Shown piece by piece: positions 1 to 7,192 of a stretch of DNA of 16,889 nucleotides (positions within the stretch are counted from its first letter, which is position 1; each line of letters begins with the position of its first letter). Under the pieces are notes generated by a model that searched no databases, was not told where the DNA came from, and was given only the letters and a program-made list of their open reading frames with translations. Position numbers and translations under genes: made by a program. The stretch is from Lutispora sp. (GTDB lineage: Bacteria; Bacillota; Clostridia; Lutisporales; Lutisporaceae): assembly GCA_030834765.1 (NCBI GenBank), contig JAUQXG010000082.1, positions 1-16,889 of the forward strand. Direction: 5' to 3'.

Positions 1-39
1 GTATTGAAAGCGACAAAAAAGAGAAATGGGCAAAATGTA

Positions 40-74
40 TGGGTGTCTCACCCCGACCAAAGGATAGACACCCA
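40..74. repeat. 9-bp inverted repeat in the early control region
   Basis: Arms TGGGTGTCT (40-48) and AGACACCCA (66-74) are perfectly complementary with a 17-base spacer. The repeat lies between the leftward promoter (108-136) and the window edge, so it would be in the 5' leader of a leftward transcript. It could be an operator for a dimeric repressor or an RNA hairpin (attenuator). A second, looser complementarity encloses it: AAGAGAA at 19-25 against TTCTCTT at 94-100. The repeat is seen directly; its role is inferred. Confidence 0.5.
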
Positions 75-107
75 AAGCATGCAAACCGCTCAATTCTCTT
101 GTCTACC

Positions 108-136
108 ATCATAACATAGGAGAAAAGCTTTTGCAA
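108..136 (-). promoter_or_regulatory. Leftward sigma-A-type promoter, probably for a repressor left of the window
   Basis: Read on the minus strand there is a -35 box TTGCAA (136-131), exactly 17 bases, and a -10 box TATGAT (113-108), with a start expected near 101. This is close to the vegetative consensus of low-GC Gram-positive bacteria. It points away from the transposase gene, as the repressor promoter does in Mu-like phages. The product gene would begin outside the window; no good start codon with a ribosome binding site is visible in 1-100 on this strand. Confidence 0.55.
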
Positions 137-140
137 TAAT
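132..140 (+). promoter_or_regulatory. Candidate extended -10 promoter for the early (transposase) operon
   Basis: TGCAATAAT at 132-140 reads as an extended -10 element (TG, one base, AATAAT) and sits 14 bases before the transposase ribosome binding site at 154-161. No convincing -35 box lies 17 bases upstream. It overlaps the -35 box of the leftward promoter, so the two would compete for polymerase, a common arrangement in a lysis-lysogeny switch. The early promoter could instead lie further left, outside the window. Confidence 0.3.
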
Positions 141-168
141 ATGCTTCTGATACAAAGGAGGCGGTTAA

Positions 169-2232
169 GTGGCAGAAATATTTATAACTTTGGATGAAGC
201 TGCAGAATTGGAGGGCATAGCTTACGAAGCAATGAAAAAGAAATTACAGAGGTGTTCAGACGAGTATAGTACAAAAACTGAACCGTCTGTAAATGGAGGT
301 AAAGATAGATTATTGATTCTGCTAGATAGTTTATCAAAGAAAGCTATTAGGGCATATCAAGTCAAGCAACAGACAGAAATTAGAAAATTTATAGATGAAG
401 TAGAATCTAAAGATGGAGAAGATGCCTGGTATGTAGGAGTTGACTACAATTGGTATATACATAATTACAAAGAGAAGTTTTATCAAATGGTTGACCTGGC
501 TAGAAATATTGAGGAGTATCTGGATTATAGAGGAGAAGACAAGACTGAATATACAGAGCAGTTTGCTATGAGACTGGGTATGAGCGGCAGAAATTTAAGA
601 CGTAAGGTTGACAAGTACCTTGAAGGGTTAAGATGGGCTGTAGAATTACAAGCGGAAGATGGAAAGAACTATGAATTTTATAAGATACTTGCACTTTGTC
701 CTCCACCAAAAAGGGGCGGATATATTGCTTTAACTGAAGAAATGAAAGCAACCATTGAAAACATATGGTTTGACAAGATGTTTGCTGCCAACCACAGGAA
801 ACAGACAAAATTATATACCATATTTACCAAAAAGGGCGAAGAAAAGGGTTGGCTCTTAATGCCGAGCTATCAGACTGTTAATAGGTACATAAATGATATT
901 AATGATAAATACAGCAATGAAAGGTACTTAGCAGATCAGGGCGAACGCGAATTTAAACGCAATAAAATGATGAAGCGAAGGAGAAACACAGGGGTACTTC
1001 AGGTCATGGAGCTGGTACAGGGTGATGCACATACTTTTGATTGCTGGGTTAAAATTACTAGACCGAATGGAAGTATAACAGCAATTAAGCCTTATTTAGT
1101 AGCTCTAATTGATATTAGAAGCAGGAGCTTGGTAGGATGGGCAATATGTGAGATGCCAAATTCACAGGTAATTAAAAAAACTATGCTTCACATGATATAC
1201 CCTAAGAAGAATACTCCTATTGAAGGAGTACCAAGGGTGTTGCTGATAGATAACGGTAAGGATTGGACTTCAAAAACACTAACTGGTAGAAATAGAACAG
1301 AAAGGTTTACCATGGATGCTGAAATCAAAGGCTTCTATAAAGGCATTGGGATTGAAGAGGATATGAGAAGTTTACCCTATCAGGCATGGACAAAAGGTCA
1401 AATAGAAAGGTTTTTTAGGAATGTTTGTGATGACTTTACTAGTGAATTTGACAGTTATACTGGGACATTAACAGGTTCCAAGACTATAGGCAAAGTAAAA
1501 AAGAATATTAAAAAGATGTTGGAAGACAATCAACTATATGAGATTGATGAGTTCGCAGAGAAGTTTGATAAGTGGCTGAATGAAGAATATCACCATCACA
1601 CTCATAGAGGACTAAAGGATCAAAAGGAAGTAAGTCCAAAACCGATAGATGTATTTATGAATGGTGAAAGGTACTATAAGGCAGCTCCACCTATAGAATA
1701 CGCACAGATGCTGCTGATGAAGTGTGAGGAAAGGCTAGTATCTGCAGTGGGATTTAACTTATTTAATAGGAATTTCCAACATCAAGACCTTGCAATGTAC
1801 ATAGATAAGAGGGTCAATGTGAGATACAGTCCTGATAATTTAGATAAAGCGTATGTTTGGAGCTTGGATGGAATTAAGATTTGTGAGGTTGAATCCTTTG
1901 AAGGACTACATCCTATTGCACAGCAAAACGATGAGACTTTAATAAACCACTTAAAAGACCAAAAAAGACAGCTTAGAAATACCAAGGGTGGCTTAAAGTT
2001 TCTTCAATCAACGTATGAAGAAAGAATGCAAGCAGCTGCAGAGAGGAAAGTACTATTGCCAGAGCTGACGGGAGAAACACCACAGGTTACAACGCTTCCA
2101 AATGATAGACAGTATAAGGAAGAAATTAAGCAGCGTAAGAAAGTGAAAGAGCAAAAGAGCGAATATCTAAATCAACAAGGCGCTAAGGCTCTAGCAGCTC
2201 TAGCGCGATTAGAAAAAGTGGAGGGAATATAG
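169..2232 (+). CDS. A: Mu-type DDE transposase (MuA-like)
   Basis: This is the strand-transfer transposase that cuts and joins phage ends during integration and replicative transposition. Its 687 residues compare with 663 in Mu A. Residues about 3-65 form a Mu-type winged helix for end or operator binding. The catalytic core runs about 275-430, with the acidic triad D286 (in VQGD), D361 (in LIDNGKD) and E413 (in GQIERFF), matching the NGD, DN and VER contexts of Mu A. A beta-barrel domain (Mu_transpos_C type) follows near 490-565. The basic, helical C-terminus is where Mu A contacts Mu B. The GTG start at 169 has an ideal AAAGGAGG seven bases upstream. The ATPase gene starts one base after the stop codon. 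Triad spacing (75 and 52 residues) is close to Mu. The gene looks intact. Confidence 0.95.
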   Translation: MAEIFITLDEAAELEGIAYEAMKKKLQRCSDEYSTKTEPSVNGGKDRLLILLDSLSKKAIRAYQVKQQTEIRKFIDEVESKDGEDAWYVGVDYNWYIHNYKEKFYQMVDLARNIEEYLDYRGEDKTEYTEQFAMRLGMSGRNLRRKVDKYLEGLRWAVELQAEDGKNYEFYKILALCPPPKRGGYIALTEEMKATIENIWFDKMFAANHRKQTKLYTIFTKKGEEKGWLLMPSYQTVNRYINDINDKYSNERYLADQGEREFKRNKMMKRRRNTGVLQVMELVQGDAHTFDCWVKITRPNGSITAIKPYLVALIDIRSRSLVGWAICEMPNSQVIKKTMLHMIYPKKNTPIEGVPRVLLIDNGKDWTSKTLTGRNRTERFTMDAEIKGFYKGIGIEEDMRSLPYQAWTKGQIERFFRNVCDDFTSEFDSYTGTLTGSKTIGKVKKNIKKMLEDNQLYEIDEFAEKFDKWLNEEYHHHTHRGLKDQKEVSPKPIDVFMNGERYYKAAPPIEYAQMLLMKCEERLVSAVGFNLFNRNFQHQDLAMYIDKRVNVRYSPDNLDKAYVWSLDGIKICEVESFEGLHPIAQQNDETLINHLKDQKRQLRNTKGGLKFLQSTYEERMQAAAERKVLLPELTGETPQVTTLPNDRQYKEEIKQRKKVKEQKSEYLNQQGAKALAALARLEKVEGI

Positions 2233-2233
2233 C

Positions 2234-3241
2234 ATGAATGTGATGAGTGCAATGGAAACTGATCCTAAAAGCGTAGTGGCAGATTATATAAGTAAGCAAC
2301 AGAAAAAAAATACTGTATATGAAAGCAAGCAGTCTGTAACCAGTTTGACAAATGAGTTTATGTCAAAGAAGAAGCTTACAATATCAGGCTTTGCTGAGAC
2401 TTTAGGAGTGTCAAGGTCAATGCTTTCACTATATTTAAATGGCAAATATACATCTGATCCAACTGAGCTAGAAGGCAAGATAATGGAGCATCTTAAGGAA
2501 GCAGGTTTTATTAAGGAAAATGCAGAGGAAAAACAATCGTTAAGAATGCCAACTTTTTATAGGTCTTCAGATTCTATAGAGGTACTTGGGGCATGTCAGA
2601 GCTGCCAAGAATATGGTGCTCTTGGAGTAGTTGTCGGGAAATCTGGTTATGGTAAAACATATAGCTTAAGACAGTTCTCACGGGTGGGACGCGTTTGTTA
2701 TATAGAGTGTGACGACTCTATGACTTCAAAAGATTTGATTGATGCCTTAGAGAAGGCTATAGGCCTCCCATCAGGCTTAGTGTCAATATGGAAAAGAACT
2801 GAAAACTTAAAGGATTTTTTCAATGTAAATAAGGGTTATCTGCTGATAATTGACGAAGCTGATAAGCTGATCAGCAAGAATACACAAAAAAAGATTGAAA
2901 TTCTGAGGGCGATTTTCGACCAGAGCAACGTGGGAATGATATTGGCAGGTGAGCCTGCACTGGAAGCAAAGCTCAAGAGTTATCTACCACGATTAGCTAA
3001 TAGGGTAGACTTTTATACAAATCTACATGGGATTAACAGGAAGGAAGTTGCTGAGCTTCTACAGCCATACAACTTTACATCTGAGGCGCTTGAAGAAATG
3101 TACAGAAGAGCTGCAAATGTTCAAACTGGCTGCTTTAGGCTTCTAGATAGAACCCTAAAGAATGTTCTTAGAATTGCCGGGACCGATGATGTGATTACAC
3201 TTGATGTTATAGATAAAGCTTCTTCAATGATGATGCTTTAG
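2234..3241 (+). CDS. B: MuB-like AAA+ ATPase, target-DNA selection protein
   Basis: This ATPase would bind target DNA as filaments, deliver it to the transposase and give target immunity, by analogy with Mu B (312 aa; here 335). An N-terminal helix-turn-helix lies about residues 47-72 (LTISGFAETLGVSRSMLSLY). The P-loop is GKSGYGKT at 135-142. Walker B is LLIIDEAD with D207 and E208. A sensor-1-like strand VGMILAG lies near 233-239, and RLANR at 253-257 holds the likely arginine finger. A small helical C-terminal domain follows. The start has GGAGGGA seven bases upstream, inside the end of the transposase gene, so the two are probably translationally coupled. TnsC- and ExeA-type ATPases share the fold, but the N-terminal domain and the transposase neighbour favour MuB. 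Confidence 0.93.
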   Translation: MNVMSAMETDPKSVVADYISKQQKKNTVYESKQSVTSLTNEFMSKKKLTISGFAETLGVSRSMLSLYLNGKYTSDPTELEGKIMEHLKEAGFIKENAEEKQSLRMPTFYRSSDSIEVLGACQSCQEYGALGVVVGKSGYGKTYSLRQFSRVGRVCYIECDDSMTSKDLIDALEKAIGLPSGLVSIWKRTENLKDFFNVNKGYLLIIDEADKLISKNTQKKIEILRAIFDQSNVGMILAGEPALEAKLKSYLPRLANRVDFYTNLHGINRKEVAELLQPYNFTSEALEEMYRRAANVQTGCFRLLDRTLKNVLRIAGTDDVITLDVIDKASSMMML

Positions 3242-3253
3242 GAGGGACATTTT

Positions 3254-3427
3254 GTGAGGTACAACAAGGTTAGAAAGCAGAAAGAGCCTGTTAAAGTTGA
3301 GATATCTGAGGAGTGCATACCAAAGTTTGAGGGGAATATAGTGCACTGTAACATTAAAACAGGCAAAGCGGTTTCGAGACTGTGGGAATATTGGGATGTT
3401 GAAGCTGTGGACAGACTAGCTAAATAA
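3254..3427 (+). CDS. Small orphan early protein (57 aa)
   Basis: I do not recognise this gene. It starts with GTG, six bases after GGAGGGA (3241-3247), and fits tightly between the ATPase gene (12 bases before) and the next gene (15 bases after). The product begins MRYNKVRKQKEP, is basic at the N-terminus, has two cysteines (C21 and C32) and ends with a tryptophan-containing helix (LWEYWDVEAVDRL). The C-x10-C spacing is not a standard zinc motif. The good ribosome binding site and tight packing are the main evidence that it is real. It probably belongs to the early transcription unit. Confidence 0.65.
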   Translation: MRYNKVRKQKEPVKVEISEECIPKFEGNIVHCNIKTGKAVSRLWEYWDVEAVDRLAK

Positions 3428-3442
3428 TAAGGGGGTAGAGCA

Positions 3443-3730
3443 ATGGTAAATAAGAGGCTAAGAAAGATAGTTCCAAGGGTCATACTTGTGTCAGGATTTG
3501 TATTTTTCTTATTGTCCTTTGGAGTGGTTGGTAGGATGGATTCTAAGAATGAGAAGCTAGAAGTACAAGCTCAAGAATATAATTATCAAGCGCAAATAAT
3601 GCAGATGCAGGATGAATTAATGCGGCTGCAAGTTACAGTGGATGGTATGAGCGAAGATCTCTATACTCTTTTGGATAAAGTAGTCTATGAAGGAGAAGTC
3701 GACTGGGAGCCTATAGGTGACGGTAATTAA
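3443..3730 (+). CDS. Small membrane protein with coiled coil
   Basis: A 95-residue protein of unknown function. A basic N-terminus (MVNKRLRKIVPR) is followed by one hydrophobic segment at about residues 12-30, then a predicted coiled coil at about 34-80 rich in Q, E, M and L, and an acidic tail. By the positive-inside rule the N-terminus would be cytoplasmic and the coiled coil outside, like a septum- or FtsL/FtsB-type bitopic protein; this comparison is only structural. The start has AAGGGGGT ahead of the ATG. Membrane proteins in early phage operons often act in superinfection exclusion, but nothing in the sequence proves that here. Confidence 0.7.
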   Translation: MVNKRLRKIVPRVILVSGFVFFLLSFGVVGRMDSKNEKLEVQAQEYNYQAQIMQMQDELMRLQVTVDGMSEDLYTLLDKVVYEGEVDWEPIGDGN

Positions 3731-3752
3731 ATAGAATAAGGCTGGTATTAGC

Positions 3753-3995
3753 ATGGACGGAAGAGTATTAGCAAGTATTATATATTCGGAAGATGATAAG
3801 AAGGATGAAGAGATAGCTGAGTTTATAGGGCGTATCTTTATTAAAATGCAGTGTTCAAGCCTTGAAATAGTTACTGAAAAGTTATTTTTGGGTGGAAGCA
3901 CTGTGAAGCAAACATGGGTAGTCAAGGAAATCAATATAAATAAAAAGTATTGGAAGAAAGATGAGGTATCAGAGAATGAAGCAAAAAAAGATTAG
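3753..3995 (+). CDS. Orphan early protein (80 aa)
   Basis: I do not recognise this family. The product is short and mixed alpha/beta in appearance (VLASIIYSEDD, IAEFIGRIFIKMQ, KQTWVVKEININ) with a charged, lysine- and glutamate-rich C-terminus. The only ribosome-binding match is a weak AAGG about 11 bases before the ATG. Its end overlaps the start of the AbrB-type regulator by 20 bases, so the two are likely coupled in translation. No signal peptide, membrane segment or cysteine cluster is seen. Confidence 0.6.
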   Translation: MDGRVLASIIYSEDDKKDEEIAEFIGRIFIKMQCSSLEIVTEKLFLGGSTVKQTWVVKEININKKYWKKDEVSENEAKKD

Positions 3996-4215
3996 TAAAG
4001 CCGGAGGGTTAACAATACCAGCAGATGTTCGTAGATATTCGGGGTTTGAATCAGGCACAGCGGTTGACATCAAGGAACAAAATGGCAATTTGATTATTGC
4101 TCCACATACTCCAAAATGTATGTTTTGTGAAAATGAAAATGGGGTTAAGGTATTCAAAGATAAAAGAGTTTGTACTAAATGTGTGGCAGAAATGAGGGCC
4201 TTGATAGATGGATAA
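3976..4215 (+). CDS. AbrB/SpoVT-type DNA-binding protein with zinc knuckle
   Basis: Residues 1-43 match the swapped-hairpin AbrB/MazE/SpoVT fold: ISKAGGLTIPADVRRYSGFE, then AVDIKEQNGNLII. The C-terminal half has two CxxC pairs (C48/C51 and C66/C69) around a short beta hairpin, a zinc knuckle often joined to this fold in Clostridia. It probably binds DNA as a dimer and may regulate phage or host promoters. I chose the ATG at 3976 because family members begin close to MKxKKISK and GAGG lies nine bases upstream; an in-frame ATG at 3961 would add five residues. No partner toxin is adjacent, so an antitoxin role is less likely than a regulator. Confidence 0.82.
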   Translation: MKQKKISKAGGLTIPADVRRYSGFESGTAVDIKEQNGNLIIAPHTPKCMFCENENGVKVFKDKRVCTKCVAEMRALIDG

Positions 4216-4876
4216 TGAAAACAATATTGCTCCTTTGGTGGACAAGTATGCGAAATGGGATAAACAAATCGAAGATGGTAAGAAAGAGACTAATAAAATT
4301 AAGGCTGAAATTCAAAATGTTGCTGTCAAAGAGCTTGGAAATTCTAAGTTAAAACAGGTTAAATACTGGGGCAATGACAGTAATTGCGCTACAGCAACTA
4401 CTACTGAGAGTGTAAAGCTTATAAGTATTGCATACTTAAAGCAAGTAATTCCTGAAGAAATTCTTAACGATTTTGTGAAACTTGATACTGACTATAAGAT
4501 GTCGGATGCGTTTAAGAAGATTCTTGCACCTCTTTGTTTAGGTAATTATGTTGAGCAGCGAGTGCTTGATGTAATTGGACAAATGCCTCTAAATGATGAT
4601 CATAAAACTTTAGCAAAGAAGAAGCTCAAAGGTAATTGGGAAAAAGATAAGGACTTCTTGATCAGTATAGGAGTATCAGATAACGATGCAGAGCACTGGG
4701 CTTACTTTATAGCGGAGGCTGCAGCCTGGGAGAAAATTCTTCATTTGCTTAAGGTTGCAGGGTATAAGGAAGGAACCTTTGAATTTGATGAAGCCCTGTC
4801 AGACCTAAAAAAGGCAGTTATAGTTGAGGAAAATTTAAAGATAGGAATTGAGTACAAGGATGAGGATGAAAATTAA
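4208..4876 (+). CDS. Orphan early phage protein (222 aa)
   Basis: I do not recognise the family. The N-terminal 40 residues look like a coiled-coil helix (DKYAKWDKQIEDGKKETNKIKAEIQ), then a mostly helical middle and an acidic end (EYKDEDEN). It is neither clearly Gam nor DUF3164, although its position after the transposition genes is where Mu-like phages often keep such proteins. It overlaps the regulator gene by eight bases and uses GAGGG inside that gene as its ribosome binding site. A strong hairpin begins four bases after its stop codon, so it may be the last gene of one early transcript. Confidence 0.75.
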   Translation: MDNENNIAPLVDKYAKWDKQIEDGKKETNKIKAEIQNVAVKELGNSKLKQVKYWGNDSNCATATTTESVKLISIAYLKQVIPEEILNDFVKLDTDYKMSDAFKKILAPLCLGNYVEQRVLDVIGQMPLNDDHKTLAKKKLKGNWEKDKDFLISIGVSDNDAEHWAYFIAEAAAWEKILHLLKVAGYKEGTFEFDEALSDLKKAVIVEENLKIGIEYKDEDEN

Positions 4877-4879
4877 TAT

Positions 4880-4925
4880 TTAAAACATCAGGGGAGGACT
4901 TTATTGGTTCTCCCTGATGTTTTAA
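4880..4925 (+). terminator. Long perfect hairpin before gemA (terminator or attenuator)
   Basis: Fourteen base pairs without a mismatch: 4880-4893 pairs with 4912-4925 around an 18-base loop. The core is CATCAGGG/CCCTGATG, flanked by an A-tract on the left and TTTT on the right, as in two-way intrinsic terminators. The T-run is only four bases and is followed at once by the gemA ribosome binding site. It could therefore act as a partial terminator, an attenuator, or a structure that reduces gemA translation. Confidence 0.6.
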
Positions 4926-4936
4926 GGAGGGGTAGA

Positions 4937-5458
4937 ATGGGTGCAACGTATGCAAAGAAGTTATCAAATGACCAAATGAAGCTTATATATACGCTAGGGA
5001 ATAAACTTGGATTAGTTGATAAAGGCTTGGGTCATGATGATGATCTTCACAACATGGTAAAGGCAATGACTAAGAAAAGTAGTATAAGTGGTATTTCAAT
5101 GGATGAAGCAACTAAAGTGATTGATAGGCTAAAGAAGGAAGACAAGCCAAAGGATAAATTTAGGTCAGGTGTAGATATAAAGACTGATAGAGATGGTTTC
5201 GCATCTGAACCTCAAATTAGAAAGATTAGAGCATTGATGTTTGAAATAAGAAGATTTGATGTAGAAGATTTTAGAGCTACGCTTGATAAGAGGCTTAGAG
5301 GGATACTGAAAAAGTATGAAAAGACTGAGGATTTAAGATTTTTAGAATCAAGTGAGGCTTGGAAAGCTATTGAGACACTAAAAGGAATATTGGCTAGTGC
5401 TGAACAAAAGGCGGAGAAATTCAATAATTCTCAACCAAATTGTCAAAGGCAGGTGTAA
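4937..5458 (+). CDS. gemA: GemA/gp16-family protein (DUF1018)
   Basis: The 173-residue product matches the Mu gp16/GemA family: an N-terminal repeat around MKLIYTLGNKLGLVDK with a following loop and helix (ISMDEATKVIDRLKKE), a charged linker, then the family-typical second block SEPQIRKIRALMFEI. In Mu, GemA alters host gene expression and DNA supercoiling; the mechanism is poorly known. The ATG at 4937 has an excellent AAGGAGGGG just upstream; the longer frame from TTG at 4904 would start inside the hairpin loop and is unlikely. The C-terminus is an extended helical, lysine-rich tail. The stem-loop at 4880-4925 directly precedes it, hinting at control separate from the upstream early genes. 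Confidence 0.82.
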   Translation: MGATYAKKLSNDQMKLIYTLGNKLGLVDKGLGHDDDLHNMVKAMTKKSSISGISMDEATKVIDRLKKEDKPKDKFRSGVDIKTDRDGFASEPQIRKIRALMFEIRRFDVEDFRATLDKRLRGILKKYEKTEDLRFLESSEAWKAIETLKGILASAEQKAEKFNNSQPNCQRQV

Positions 5459-5461
5459 AAG

Positions 5462-5614
5462 ATGCCTCGAAAAAACAGTAATGCAAGGATTAACAGAAAG
5501 CCTAGAAAATTGAAGGTTAGAGCTGATAAGGAAGCAATAGTTATAAAGGTAAACAGAAAACCTGCTGATGAAATGAGTCAGGAGAGACTTATAATTGCTG
5601 CGGAATGGAGGTAG
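5462..5614 (+). CDS. Small basic orphan protein (50 aa)
   Basis: A 50-residue frame starts with ATG three bases after the gemA stop codon, using AAAGGCAGG inside the end of gemA as ribosome binding site. The N-terminal half is strongly basic (MPRKNSNARINRKPRKLKVR); the C-terminal half is helical and ends AAEWR. Such a composition suggests nucleic-acid binding, but no known motif is present. It ends inside the ribosome-binding region of the next gene (GGAGG at 5607-5611), so translation of the two may be linked. Confidence 0.6.
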   Translation: MPRKNSNARINRKPRKLKVRADKEAIVIKVNRKPADEMSQERLIIAAEWR

Positions 5615-5619
5615 AGAAA

Positions 5620-5904
5620 ATGAGAGATTTAAGATGTTATACGCTGCACTTTTTCTTTCAGGTAGAGGGTGCAAAATTATACAACGGAGAAACTGGATAT
5701 GTTGCTTCAAGTTTTGACCAATGTACAAAGGAAATGGAGGGAAATAGCACTGTTGAAGGATTTAACAAAGTGTCTGAATGCTATAGAGAACTTATTGCAG
5801 ATCAGTTAAAAGTTCCTATAGAACAAGTTATACCAATCAGCAGGGATTGTTATGATTCAAATACTGAGGATGACAGTAGCACAGATCAGGACGATGATGA
5901 TTAA
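5620..5904 (+). CDS. Orphan protein with acidic tail (94 aa)
   Basis: Function unknown. The start at ATG 5620 is set by GGAGG at 5607-5611, eight bases upstream; an earlier in-frame ATG at 5605 lacks a site and overlaps that motif. The N-terminus is beta-rich with aromatic residues (CYTLHFFFQVEG), the middle is helical with scattered cysteines, and the last 15 residues are almost all D, E, S and T, ending DDDD. Strongly acidic tails occur in DNA-mimic and anti-restriction proteins, but also in many others; here this is only a suggestion. Confidence 0.65.
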   Translation: MRDLRCYTLHFFFQVEGAKLYNGETGYVASSFDQCTKEMEGNSTVEGFNKVSECYRELIADQLKVPIEQVIPISRDCYDSNTEDDSSTDQDDDD

Positions 5905-5964
5905 ATAGTGACATATTTTGAAAATATTGTGCAGCTCACGCTGTGGAGAAAGGATTAAAAAGTA

Positions 5965-6312
5965 ATGCAAAATAATGTTAACGGAGATCCAATTAAAATT
6001 ACTGCTTTTAAAATAGCTATAAAATATCTTGAAGAATTTGATATGTGCAATGCTAATGCCACTTGTCTGAAAGGCTGTGAAGGATGTAATCCTGATCGAC
6101 CATGCGAGAAAATCAAAGAGTTTGATTTTGCAAAAGATGAAGCAATTCAAGCTATGCAAAATGAACTTGGGAAATTAGTATCTACAGAATTAAACAATGA
6201 GATTGAGAGAATAGACGTGAGTGACTTAAATAGAAAAGCAAAAGAATTAGGTTGTTTAAGCTCAAGGGAAAGCCATCAGACGATGCCTTGGACTATTTCA
6301 ACTATGGATTAG
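5965..6312 (+). CDS. Cysteine-cluster orphan protein, probably frameshifted near its end
   Basis: A 115-residue product of unknown function. After a helix (ITAFKIAIKYLEEFDM) it has five cysteines in twenty residues: C28, C34, C38, C41 and C47, a likely metal-binding knot. GGAGAAAGGA lies ten bases before the ATG. The last 14 residues (ESHQTMPWTISTMD) look unlike the rest. Reading one base back in the GGG run at 6266-6268 gives a more protein-like tail, GKPSDDALDYFNYGLV then AHHKNIWN, ending at 6341. That would leave the usual gap of about 30 bases before the next gene. A one-base loss in a G-run, real or from sequencing, would explain it. Confidence 0.6.
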   Translation: MQNNVNGDPIKITAFKIAIKYLEEFDMCNANATCLKGCEGCNPDRPCEKIKEFDFAKDEAIQAMQNELGKLVSTELNNEIERIDVSDLNRKAKELGCLSSRESHQTMPWTISTMD

Positions 6313-6373
6313 TTGCACATCACAAAAATATCTGGAATTGAAAAATATTTAAAAATAAAGTGAGGAATTATTA

Positions 6374-6727
6374 ATGGAAAAAGTTAAACTCTCAACATTA
6401 TCAAAAGATACTATAGTGATAGTTGATGAAAATAGTACAATCAACACTGTCACTGACATATTTGGAGATTTAAGTTATTACAAAGGAAAAACGGTGTATA
6501 CTACGAAACCCCATTATGCCAGTTTTGATGCAGAAAGTATTATAGACAATGTGATTGAAAATGAATCATGTAACGGTATGTATGAAGATTGGGAAGATAA
6601 TATAAGAGTAGACATCACAGATGAAGATATAGCAGACTTGCAGAAAGTATTCGATAGGATTTTAGCAAGAAGCCCAGGACAAAATATCAGCTATGAACAA
6701 GATAAATTGATAGATTTTGATATTTAA
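6374..6727 (+). CDS. Orphan phage protein (117 aa)
   Basis: I do not recognise the function. The N-terminal half is beta-rich (VKLSTLSKDTIVIVDEN, then GKTVYTTKP), followed by an acidic helical stretch (FDAESIIDNVIENES and DEDIADLQKVFDRILA). GTGAGGA precedes the ATG by nine bases. There is one cysteine, no membrane segment and no signal peptide. It has its own ribosome binding site and A-rich spacer, as its neighbours in the cargo block do. The whole product is acidic. Confidence 0.65.
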   Translation: MEKVKLSTLSKDTIVIVDENSTINTVTDIFGDLSYYKGKTVYTTKPHYASFDAESIIDNVIENESCNGMYEDWEDNIRVDITDEDIADLQKVFDRILARSPGQNISYEQDKLIDFDI

Positions 6728-6786
6728 TTAGTTACTCATTTCAAATACATTGCAAGAACTGAAAAAAATGCGAAGGAGTGATTGAA

Positions 6787-7131
6787 ATGTTAAATAATGA
6801 TATAAAAACAATTGCTGATGCTATTATGGATTGTGATATTGTTGGGGCTGGCACTTATCCAGCAGGAGATAGCAATTTAGAAGATAACCAAATAGTTATC
6901 AAATTAGTGGGAGAAAAGAAATATTTTAAAATTACTATTGAAGAATTTAATAATCTTAATTATGAGCATTGTAATTATTGTTGTGGCGATGTAGACACGA
7001 GAGACTATCTTCTCTCTAATGGAAGTGAAGGAGCTTATATTGACGGCAACGGCAACCTTACTGGAGATGACCAATTATATTTTGAAAATAAAAAAATAAG
7101 CTATTGTCCAATGTGCAGCAGAAAACTTTAA
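6787..7131 (+). CDS. Small zinc-ribbon-type phage protein (114 aa)
   Basis: The product has an N-terminal alpha/beta part and two cysteine pairs that would make a split zinc ribbon: CNYCC at 62-66 and CPMCSRKL at 107-114. The ending is typical of small zinc-ribbon proteins in Firmicutes phages, where the second pair closes the chain. The start at ATG 6787 is set by AAGGAGTG at 6773-6780, six bases upstream; a GTG at 6778 lies inside that motif and is rejected. The role is unknown; likely a protein- or nucleic-acid-binding accessory factor. No catalytic residues are recognised. Confidence 0.68.
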   Translation: MLNNDIKTIADAIMDCDIVGAGTYPAGDSNLEDNQIVIKLVGEKKYFKITIEEFNNLNYEHCNYCCGDVDTRDYLLSNGSEGAYIDGNGNLTGDDQLYFENKKISYCPMCSRKL

Positions 7132-7192
7132 GACGTATTTCAAAGAAAGTGCCTGGTTTGAAAATAAAGCGAAATAAGGAAGGAGTTTTAAT

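Noticed and set aside
48..80. Minus-strand ten-codon leader peptide (MLWVSILWSG) overlapping the inverted repeat, suggesting attenuation
   Set aside because: No ribosome binding site precedes its ATG, and such short frames are common by chance; two tryptophans alone are not enough.
4904..4936. Upstream TTG start for gemA at 4904
   Set aside because: It begins in the hairpin loop and includes the ribosome binding site of the ATG at 4937.
7138..7163. TTTCAAA/TTTGAAA inverted repeat between two cargo genes
   Set aside because: A seven-bp, AT-rich stem with a 12-base loop and no T-run is not convincing as a terminator.
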